Position numbers and translations under genes: made by a program. DNA of 64,000 nt, taken from positions 120,597 through 184,596 of the forward strand of contig NZ_LHPI01000013.1 in the NCBI RefSeq assembly GCF_001274785.1, read 5' to 3'. This DNA is from Vibrio hepatarius (lineage in GTDB: Bacteria; Pseudomonadota; Gammaproteobacteria; Enterobacterales; Vibrionaceae). The notes under the pieces were generated by a model. It was given only the letters and a program-made list of their open reading frames with translations, had not been told where the DNA came from and ran no database searches. Below are positions 57,521-64,000 of the stretch, piece after piece (the stretch's first letter is position 1; every line of letters starts with the position of its first letter).

Positions 57521-58906
57521 ATGAACAATAAGACTGTCATAACCGATTTGGAGTTGAGTTATCTAGTATCATCAGAAGTCGGTGAACTTTATGGCAAGGC
57601 GATTGAGTTTGCTAAAAATATGCCTGACTACTCGTTGATTCAGTATCGCCACATCGTAGATTCTACGCTTACTCAATTGGCCGACAAACATGATGTTTTG
57701 TTCGACCGAACTGACTTGATTACGCGAATTGAGACACTATTTGAATCACAAATCATCAGTAAGACAACCAAAGATAGTTTTCACAAGGTAAGGATTCTGG
57801 GAAACAAAGGGGCACATATCGAGCGTGATCTACCAAATGACGGAAATGCTGTTCGTGATTCCTCTGAACAGAAAGAAAAAATGGTTCAGTTGGTTGAGCA
57901 AGGCCGTAAGCAGCTAATTTCTCTTTTTGAAGATTTGGTCATCTTAGAAGATAGCAGCATCCGTATAGGTGATGTTGAAATGATAGAGCTCTCTATCCAA
58001 GAATTTCAACAGGTCGTTGCCCAAGGAATCCTGTCTTCTGATTTTGAAGCAAAGATGAAAGCAGCTCTATTGGTCGATAACGCGGCCAATGAGCAAAGTT
58101 TACGTGGCAGCTTAGTAGTTTCAGCAAATGATAAAGCCCACTCAGAGTCAATGAGATCGGTCGCTATGAGTCTTTATGATGCCTGCTGCACTTTAAGCGC
58201 TGACATTTCGATGGAAAAAGAACTCTTAGGTCAATTCGATGACAACTCACAAGAATTGTATATTCAAAGGCATGCCGACCTAGAGGCGCTGTTTAACTAT
58301 GCACTGACTGCTGAATTGGTTACTGATGCGAATATCGAAAAGAAAGTAGGAAGGCTAAAAGCTGCAGCTGAACGCGGGTTTGAACCAGCACAGCTCTTTT
58401 ACGCAGAAGAACTATATTTCAACCAGCACAAGTATGATGAAGCTTTAAAGTACTTTGAAATGAGCATCGATGGTGTAGAGCCTGGCGTATATCTTTCCCT
58501 TTTCCAATTCTATAACGATAAAGCAAATCCGTATTTCGATCAGAAAGTTGCATACGACTATTTAAATAGGGCTGTTGATGAAGGAGCCCAAAGTGCTAAA
58601 TCTACGTTGGCAATGGAATATATAAGCGGAGAATATTTACCTAAAAATGAAAAACTGGCGCATGAACTGATTGAGGAAGCAGCTCAAGAGGGGTGCCGAA
58701 GGGGCATGATGATGCATGGAATGTTTGAGCTTCATAAGTTTGCGAAACAATACATCGATCTCGAACCTGAAAAAAAACTCAACCCACATGTTAAACAAGA
58801 AAAGCTCGGGCCAAATGAACCTTGTCATTGTGGGTCTGGTAAAAAATACAAGAAGTGTTGCAAGGGCAAGCCACCTCAATTGCTACCGCATGATTTATTC
58901 TATTAA
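57521..58906 (+). CDS. DUF4145 / Sel1-repeat / SEC-C protein
   Basis: A 461-residue protein. Residues ~5-130 resemble DUF4145 (helical, ending K-V-R-I-L-G-N-K-G-A-H). Residues ~265-400 contain Sel1/TPR-like repeats (A-A-E-R-G-F-E-P-A-Q-L-F-Y-A-E). The C-terminus is a SEC-C zinc motif P-C-H-C-G-S-G-K-K-Y-K-K-C-C. DUF4145 occurs in restriction and defence proteins; SEC-C in SecA and others. Function unknown. Confidence 0.75.
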   Translation: MNNKTVITDLELSYLVSSEVGELYGKAIEFAKNMPDYSLIQYRHIVDSTLTQLADKHDVLFDRTDLITRIETLFESQIISKTTKDSFHKVRILGNKGAHIERDLPNDGNAVRDSSEQKEKMVQLVEQGRKQLISLFEDLVILEDSSIRIGDVEMIELSIQEFQQVVAQGILSSDFEAKMKAALLVDNAANEQSLRGSLVVSANDKAHSESMRSVAMSLYDACCTLSADISMEKELLGQFDDNSQELYIQRHADLEALFNYALTAELVTDANIEKKVGRLKAAAERGFEPAQLFYAEELYFNQHKYDEALKYFEMSIDGVEPGVYLSLFQFYNDKANPYFDQKVAYDYLNRAVDEGAQSAKSTLAMEYISGEYLPKNEKLAHELIEEAAQEGCRRGMMMHGMFELHKFAKQYIDLEPEKKLNPHVKQEKLGPNEPCHCGSGKKYKKCCKGKPPQLLPHDLFY

Positions 58907-58950
58907 GAGTGAATGCCGGTTTAATAATTAATGATGATTACTGACAGAAA

Positions 58951-59568
58951 ATGAAAAACAAACCCACTAAAATAACAATTACCTTAGTTCTAACTGTTTT
59001 ACTTTCAGCTTATGGTTTCTTGGGAGATACAGCCTCGATTGCTGGCTTTTCTTCAAGTGACGAACCAATTGTTGTAAAAAATACGCATATAACCCAGCAA
59101 CAGTTGCCAGATGTAGAGTTGAGGAGTACAAGTTTTCATAGTACAACAATGGAAGTTAGAAAGTTAGTCATATTTGACACTATGGCTGCACATTCGGAGT
59201 TTAAAGCGGTTATTTCAAATAACAGTAACATAGAGTTGACAAATTGCGCCCTTAACTATGAATACACCTTAGAGGGGGCTCCAGAGGGACAATTTTTCTA
59301 TGCTACCAAAGCTATCCTTTCATCCGCTTATTATAAATTGAGTGATGACGATCGCTACAATTTCAAAATTGGCCACGTAAGGCCTCTTAGCTTGCCTGTA
59401 GAAGCTCATAGGTTTAGCTTAGAAAGCAACACCGATAAAGAGATGTCGTTTACCACAGAGCCCTTCATGAGCCTTCCAGAAGCAATCCGGTTCTATGTCT
59501 CTTGTGACCAAAAAATATCTGAGAATGTTGTAATCAATAAAAAGAACATGATTTACAGGCAAGGTTAA
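58951..59568 (+). CDS. Exported or membrane-anchored protein, unknown
   Basis: A 205-residue protein with an N-terminal hydrophobic segment (residues 7-24) and a beta-rich body with two cysteines. 44 nt after the previous gene. No family recognised. Confidence 0.6.
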   Translation: MKNKPTKITITLVLTVLLSAYGFLGDTASIAGFSSSDEPIVVKNTHITQQQLPDVELRSTSFHSTTMEVRKLVIFDTMAAHSEFKAVISNNSNIELTNCALNYEYTLEGAPEGQFFYATKAILSSAYYKLSDDDRYNFKIGHVRPLSLPVEAHRFSLESNTDKEMSFTTEPFMSLPEAIRFYVSCDQKISENVVINKKNMIYRQG

Positions 59569-59587
59569 TTTTAATCCCCTTAATGAA

Positions 59588-59615
59588 ACAGCCTCCCGCG
59601 TGGGAGGCTGTTTTG
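59588..59615. terminator. Bidirectional terminator
   Basis: GCCTCCC-GCGT-GGGAGGC followed by TGTTTTG, between convergent genes at 59568 and 59619. Confidence 0.85.
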
Positions 59616-59618
59616 TTA

Positions 59619-60695
59619 TTAGCTCAAATTGACTCTTGGCATCCAATCCGGGATAACTGATTTTTCAAAGAATGGTAGTAAATCTTCGATTTGTAGCATT
59701 TCTTTATCTTTGAGTACTTCTGATAACTCAACCAATAGCAGCTTGTTGGCTTCCATAAATGCTACCAGCTTAGTTAAGTATTCTTCTTTTAAGACATTTA
59801 TTGACTGGCAATTCACATCAACTTCAAGCTGTGATTCTGGCTCATTGTAGTAGGGTAGTTCAGAGTAACCCGCTTTAAGGTAATGTCGTGCTAGATTCTG
59901 ATAACTGTCTATGTCACTACGACCGCCATCTGCGTGTTCGCCAAATACTGCCAGTTCTGCTGCTAGTCCACCAAGCTTAAGTAGCATTTCAAAATCCAAT
60001 TCAGTACCAGTATTTAGAAAGTGGCCAGAGCGAGGGCATGTTACTTGGCCAAGAGTAGCGTCTGATCGATTTTTATCGTTGAGTACGACCTTGAAAGAAT
60101 CAGGGATACCTTCTGCTGCAGAGTAAATTAATGCGTGGCCAGCCTCATGAATTGCTGCCGTGTTAATGTCCCGTTCGGTTGGCGAGATTGAAGGTTGAGC
60201 TTTCATTAACCGAGCTTCACCCATGCGACTTTCACGGAACTCAGTATGGATTAGGCGAATAGGCATCACATAGTTTATTGCAAATGCGATCACAACACCT
60301 GCGAGAACCATCAACGACAGTCCCTGGTTAGCCAGTATTTTATCGATGATTGTAGTCGCATCATTCTCTATGACATTAACTAACAAGAACGTCGCAAAGA
60401 ACTGGATAATCAAGCTGTGCTTTGAAAGTTTGGCGCCCAAAAGCATAGATATGATTGGGCGCATAATAAAGTTGAAACTCATTAAGCACACTACCGTAAG
60501 GTAAAGTGGTGCAGTTAACTCAGTAAGATCTTTGGCATCAAACCAGCAGTTAAATAGGTATGTAGAGAAAGCAATCCCCATACAGAGCGTAAGAAAAGCG
60601 TTTGCAACTTCACTAATGCTTTCTGTTGGAGCTGGTATCGATTTTAATAATTTGGACAATTTGCCAAGTAACTCATGATGACGCTTTTGTTTCAT
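59619..60695 (-). CDS. Membrane M41 (FtsH-type) peptidase without AAA domain
   Basis: A 358-residue protein. About four hydrophobic segments lie between residues 33 and 146. The zinc-peptidase motif H-E-A-G-H is at residues 183-187 and the third-ligand region G-G-R-S-D-I-D-S-Y-Q-N-L-A-R matches the FtsH M41 domain, with the intervening L-G-Q-V...G-G-L-A-A-E-L block. There is no Walker A/B or SRH, so the ATPase module of FtsH (~640 residues) is absent. It may degrade membrane or unfolded substrates without ATP. Confidence 0.82.
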   Translation of the reverse strand: MKQKRHHELLGKLSKLLKSIPAPTESISEVANAFLTLCMGIAFSTYLFNCWFDAKDLTELTAPLYLTVVCLMSFNFIMRPIISMLLGAKLSKHSLIIQFFATFLLVNVIENDATTIIDKILANQGLSLMVLAGVVIAFAINYVMPIRLIHTEFRESRMGEARLMKAQPSISPTERDINTAAIHEAGHALIYSAAEGIPDSFKVVLNDKNRSDATLGQVTCPRSGHFLNTGTELDFEMLLKLGGLAAELAVFGEHADGGRSDIDSYQNLARHYLKAGYSELPYYNEPESQLEVDVNCQSINVLKEEYLTKLVAFMEANKLLLVELSEVLKDKEMLQIEDLLPFFEKSVIPDWMPRVNLS

Positions 60696-60744
60696 TGGTA
60701 CTCCGGGTTCTATTCACAGGTATTTGCACAGAAAAAGTGGATAA

Positions 60745-61539
60745 CTATTTGAGTGATTGAAATGGTTGTTTATCACTATCGCGGGTAATGATTTGTCCAG
60801 CGTTAAAGCTCAGGTTGCCGATGGTAACTGGTTGGTGAAGGACGCCTCTTTTAATCTGGCCGTTAGGAAATAATGTAATTTCCTGGTTAGGTGCGAAAAC
60901 TAGTTGACCGTACTGCACTGGGGTTTTGCTTGGTACATAGGAGCGAATAGATCCACCTTCGTACCAACTAAGCTGACCAACAATAGGGATGTTCATGTAC
61001 CGAGTAGGGCGCGATAGGTTTACTCCTAAGCTTTTGTCTACCGGGTCAACGTAATAGGTGCTGCCGGCAGGTATGAGGATGTCATGTCGCCATTCATCAG
61101 CTAAGGAAGGCTGGGCTCTGTTGTTATCAGATAGGACTTTAGAGCATTGCTTTGATGCCCGGTCTTTATGCTTGATCAAGCATTTCAGTAAGTGCTGTGT
61201 ATCTCCACTACTTGAAGTACAGAAACTACTGATCTCATTTTGGCAGTACCTCTGAACCTGATGTAATTGGAACTCACCTTTAACGGATGCGATGTCCCTT
61301 ACTTGGCCAAGTATCTGGTTCATCCGTTCTTGACTCATTGTGCTTTTAGATTGCTGAGGTTGAGCATCTTGTGCAGCTTTAGTTTGACGTTGAACTTGAG
61401 CAAGAATTTCCTGTTGCCAATCTTCCGTTTGTTCAGATGAAAAACCAAAACTGTTTGTAGATAGCAAACTAAGAGAAGTACCAAGCAATAGAAATGAGTA
61501 CCGAATAGGTCTTCGATTTACAGAATTGTTGAATATCAA
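60745..61539 (-). CDS. Exported protein with cysteine-rich segment
   Basis: A 264-residue protein with a signal peptide (S-F-G-F site). A Cys-rich middle (Y-C-x-x-E-I-S-S-F-C...L-L-K-C-L...Q-C-S-K-V-L) resembles the Golgi-complex-1-type cysteine repeat seen in some Vibrio exported proteins. The C-terminal ~130 residues are beta-rich. It ends 49 nt upstream of the M41 start; the two may be co-transcribed. Confidence 0.6.
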   Translation of the reverse strand: MIFNNSVNRRPIRYSFLLLGTSLSLLSTNSFGFSSEQTEDWQQEILAQVQRQTKAAQDAQPQQSKSTMSQERMNQILGQVRDIASVKGEFQLHQVQRYCQNEISSFCTSSSGDTQHLLKCLIKHKDRASKQCSKVLSDNNRAQPSLADEWRHDILIPAGSTYYVDPVDKSLGVNLSRPTRYMNIPIVGQLSWYEGGSIRSYVPSKTPVQYGQLVFAPNQEITLFPNGQIKRGVLHQPVTIGNLSFNAGQIITRDSDKQPFQSLK

Positions 61540-61637
61540 ATTTACACCATACTACGCATTCAAAAAGTGTAGTTATTATTGCATGCTTGATACTTAATCA
61601 AAAAGAATTGTAGTGTAAATATTATCGGGTAGGGATG

Positions 61638-61662
61638 TAAAAAGCCTCCCGAGTGGGAGGCA
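61638..61662 (-). terminator. Terminator of H-NS-like gene
   Basis: GCCTCCC-GAGT-GGGAGGC with a run of T on the minus-strand 3' side. Confidence 0.85.
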
Positions 61663-61670
61663 TTTAGGAA

Positions 61671-62147
61671 TTATTCTTCGTCTTCTGGTTCTAAGTTACG
61701 AGCTAGACAATCTTTATCGATGTTGACCCCTTTCTCTATGAGGTCAGCAAAATACTTTGGTGTTCTACCTTTGCCGTTCCAGCGATGTTCTTCGCCTTCA
61801 TCATCAATATGTAAGTACTTTGGTTTGCGCGGTTTCTTGCCTTCTTTTTTTACCACTTGATCTTGTGACCCAGTGCCAGTCAGGTCGGATTCTGATAACC
61901 CTTTGGCTTTCATCATCTCTTTGACTTCTTCAATACTACGTTGTTTTTCTTCCTGGGCTTTGCGTTCTTCTTCTTCTTCAATTTCGCGCTCAAGAATAAG
62001 CTCTTCTAAGCGATCTTTCATCGCAATCATCGAAGTTGAATCAGAGCCCTTAAGATACTTACGCATACGTCTGATTCTGCTCATGACACTCAAGAATTCA
62101 GCTTGAAAGTCTTCTACCGCTTCTTTTGGATTAGCCACCTTGCTCAC
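61671..62147 (-). CDS. H-NS-like nucleoid protein
   Basis: A 158-residue protein: N-terminal helical, strongly charged oligomerisation region (residues ~10-85, E-E-E-E-E-R-K), a basic linker, then the H-NS DNA-binding pattern P-K-Y...D-D-E-G-E-E-H-R-W-N-G-K-G-R-T-P-K-Y. Plasmid H-NS-like 'stealth' proteins silence AT-rich acquired DNA and reduce fitness cost. Confidence 0.82.
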   Translation of the reverse strand: MSKVANPKEAVEDFQAEFLSVMSRIRRMRKYLKGSDSTSMIAMKDRLEELILEREIEEEEERKAQEEKQRSIEEVKEMMKAKGLSESDLTGTGSQDQVVKKEGKKPRKPKYLHIDDEGEEHRWNGKGRTPKYFADLIEKGVNIDKDCLARNLEPEDEE

Positions 62148-62220
62148 CTCTATAGAAAATAATTACTTATGTCCGATAGCGAGTATATAGCAGTAGTAGA
62201 AATAATGAAAAGGAAGAGGC

Positions 62221-62499
62221 TTACTTAAGCCTAGCTTTTGCGTAATCATTAAAAGTTTTGTTACTAAAACTTTTAATGTTTGAAGGTTCAGGTGATGGTT
62301 CTTGAGTAGGTTGGTATCCATTGATTGGTGCTATACGCACATTTCTTGGAATTTCATAACTGGCAGTGCGACCGTCTGCCAGTTCGATTGAGGCGCCTTG
62401 AAATCGACCAAAGTACTTAGCAAATAGGGACAAGTCATCTGTCATTCCCGCCTCTGTAGCAAGTTGAAAGAACTGCTTTCTTTCGTCAGCAAGTGACAT
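62221..62499 (-). CDS. Hypothetical protein
   Basis: A 92-residue protein separated by 2 nt from the next gene upstream on the same strand. Pro/Ser-rich middle. No family recognised; possibly a partner of the DNA-binding-like neighbour. Confidence 0.55.
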   Translation of the reverse strand: MSLADERKQFFQLATEAGMTDDLSLFAKYFGRFQGASIELADGRTASYEIPRNVRIAPINGYQPTQEPSPEPSNIKSFSNKTFNDYAKARLK

Positions 62500-62501
62500 C
62501 T

Positions 62502-62789
62502 TTATGCATTAACTTGCTGCGATGCAATGATACTTTGCAGTACATCTGATGGAAGTTTACTTAACTCTGAAATTTGACTCGCTCGGATCTTTGATTCTTC
62601 TTTTCTTGCTTCGTTTTCTTCGATCAAGTCTGCACACCAAGTCTTTACATCATCAGCCGACACCTTTTCCAAAATTCTATTGATGATAGAAGGCTGAGTT
62701 AAACCAGTCGCTTGACGGAACTGGTCAACGTTTGACTTAGCTTCTTTAGTAAATTGAAAACTTGTTGAGGTTGAGGACTCTGTACTCAT
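62502..62789 (-). CDS. Small DNA-binding-like protein (ribbon-helix-helix type?)
   Basis: A 95-residue protein. The pattern F-x-F-T-K-E-A-K-S-N-V-D-Q-F-R-Q-A-T-G-L-T-Q-P-S-I-I-N-R-I-L fits a beta strand plus two helices as in ribbon-helix-helix regulators. With the 62221 gene it forms a two-gene unit, possibly partition or regulation. Tentative. Confidence 0.45.
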   Translation of the reverse strand: MSTESSTSTSFQFTKEAKSNVDQFRQATGLTQPSIINRILEKVSADDVKTWCADLIEENEARKEESKIRASQISELSKLPSDVLQSIIASQQVNA

Positions 62790-63074
62790 ATTAAAAACGC
62801 TTTTTATTGAATGTGTGGTTAAGGATACATTTGAAACATAGGTAATTTCAAGATGTAGATGACATACAGAGAGATTTTACCATGTTAGTGAATGACAAGG
62901 AGTACAACAGCATCTCAATGAGTTATGTGTGATCTATCGCTTGTTCAGTAATGTCCGATGTAATTGCCAACTATGGCTTGACCAGAAGTTATTGAATTTC
63001 ATATTACATAGTCGTTGATTTATTTAAAACGCAAGGTGTAGAATTCGAAAGACATGCTTGGTGTAGGAAGTGTT

Positions 63075-63368
63075 ATGTATCAAATTGGAAAAGTATCAAC
63101 GAAAGAATTAGCTCTCAAATTGGCAGAGAAAAATAATCAACTTACCGTCGAAGAGTTCGAGAAGGCGATCAAGGTTGTCATGAATGATATTGCTGGTGGT
63201 ATTGAACGTGGTGAAAGAACCGAGATTAGAGGGTTTGGAACATTTTCACCCGTAATATATAAACCTGGTACAAAACGAAATCCACGAACTGGGGATACGC
63301 TTTCTACTGGTTACCGCGGCAGAGTGCACTTCAAGCCGGGGAAGGCTCTTAAAGAATCAATCATGTAG
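63075..63368 (+). CDS. IHF/HU-family protein (IHF-beta-like)
   Basis: A 97-residue protein: V-S-T-K-E-L-A...R-G-E-R-T-E-I-R-G-F-G-T-F-S-P...K-R-N-P-R-T-G-D...V-H-F-K-P-G-K-A-L-K-E. The R-N-P-R-T-G arm and R-G-F-G-x-F are typical of IHF-beta. The ATG at 63075 follows GGAAG; an upstream ATG at 63054 is less likely. It could pair with the IHF-alpha-like protein at 5495. The 62790-63074 divergent gap shows no gene. Confidence 0.86.
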   Translation: MYQIGKVSTKELALKLAEKNNQLTVEEFEKAIKVVMNDIAGGIERGERTEIRGFGTFSPVIYKPGTKRNPRTGDTLSTGYRGRVHFKPGKALKESIM

Positions 63369-63386
63369 TTTACTGGAGATTTAACG

Positions 63387-63944
63387 TTGAAAATTAATCG
63401 TACATTTCTTGATGCAATGTCTATCCTAATTGTACTGACATATATCGAATTAAAGTACACTCACTTCTTTATCGAACAAACACAGCTAACGGATAGCATG
63501 GGTTCACTGTGTATCATTGCTCTAATCGTGCCAATTTTGTCGATCTTGTTTCGTATTACAGACCGTTTGAACAAGATTGTTAGAAATGATCCTTTTATTA
63601 TGTACATCTACGAATCTAAGATTTTAATGAAATGGAAAGGGCAAGAGAATGGTATTGCGCTAGATGATACTGTTCTCGATCTCTTGCATAACGATAGACA
63701 CGCGTTAGAGAAGCTGATTCAGAAAGGTATCGCTGAAACTGCTAAGGAACTACCTAAATTTCTACCTAGCCCACTTGTAGTGGTTATTACTGAGCTTAAG
63801 TTTAGCAACCTTGAACGGGAGGCTTTAGGTGGTGCGATTTGCAACGCTGGTGCTATCGAGATGACTTTTAGTGAAAGTAACGATAGTCGTGACATCGAAC
63901 TGGCCGCGAAGAATGCAAAAATTAATGATTTGCTCGATAGATAA
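63387..63944 (+). CDS. Membrane protein, unknown
   Basis: A 185-residue protein with a TTG start preceded by GGAG. Two hydrophobic segments (about residues 9-25 and 37-57) are followed by a soluble helical domain. No family recognised. It follows the IHF-like gene by 18 nt. The last 56 bases of the window contain no further recognisable feature. Confidence 0.6.
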   Translation: MKINRTFLDAMSILIVLTYIELKYTHFFIEQTQLTDSMGSLCIIALIVPILSILFRITDRLNKIVRNDPFIMYIYESKILMKWKGQENGIALDDTVLDLLHNDRHALEKLIQKGIAETAKELPKFLPSPLVVVITELKFSNLEREALGGAICNAGAIEMTFSESNDSRDIELAAKNAKINDLLDR

Positions 63945-64000
63945 TTGAAACAGCTGGAACTAGAAAGGGTGGCTCAGGCCCTGTCTCTTGATCACAAGTC

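Noticed and set aside
1..64000. Insertion sequences or transposons
   Set aside because: No transposase-like protein and no terminal inverted repeats with target duplications were noticed anywhere in the window.

Overview
This 64-kb window reads as part of a large conjugative plasmid (or plasmid-like integrative element) of a marine gammaproteobacterium, most likely a Vibrionaceae host. The basis is F-type/MOB_H-style transfer proteins (DsbC-like, S26 peptidase, TrbC-TraW, TraU, TraN), moderate-to-low GC, Vibrio-like Ig-repeat exoproteins, and no chromosomal housekeeping cluster or rRNA/tRNA. The species is inferred; no replication initiator or relaxase lies in the window.

Region 1 (0.1-20 kb) is the transfer region: a large Ig-repeat exported protein on the minus strand, then plus-strand DsbC-like isomerase, DksA/TraR-type zinc protein, IHF-like protein, a second giant Ig-repeat protein, signal peptidase, TrbC-TraW fusion, a 45-residue membrane protein, TraU and a 1441-residue TraN. 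It closes with seven 23-bp direct repeats in front of a self-inhibited Fic protein. A lipoprotein and a UvrD-type helicase follow (20-23 kb).

Region 2 (23.4-48.2 kb) is the most unusual part: about 37 mostly small plus-strand genes, including ssb, a MoxR/CobS-like AAA ATPase, a probable DUF3150 protein, a CobT-like VWA protein, a Toprim/primase-like protein, an RMF-like protein and an oligoribonuclease. Twenty-five of them are preceded by the same kind of RNA leader. An upstream segment A mimics the Shine-Dalgarno region C, and a middle segment B is complementary to both A and C, so A:B and B:C pairings are mutually exclusive. The sequences differ from gene to gene but the complementarity is kept, which amounts to covariation within one molecule. 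The block also holds three diverged copies of a ~390-nt non-coding element and a lambda-type -1 frameshift heptamer that would add a 110-residue domain to the AAA ATPase.

Region 3 (48.2-64 kb) is accessory and mixed in strand: three consecutive RecT-family annealase paralogs, a degenerate ligase-like protein, a DUF2726-like protein, an LPP20-type lipoprotein, a YdjM-type membrane protein, HU, an NMN-adenylyltransferase-like enzyme, a DUF4145/Sel1/SEC-C protein, a membrane M41 peptidase without its AAA domain, an H-NS-like protein and an IHF-like protein. The element thus carries its own nucleoid-protein set (two IHF-like, HU, H-NS-like), recombination proteins and several regulators of host RNA, ribosome and NAD physiology. 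These functional statements come from family resemblance seen in the translations, not from database searches.
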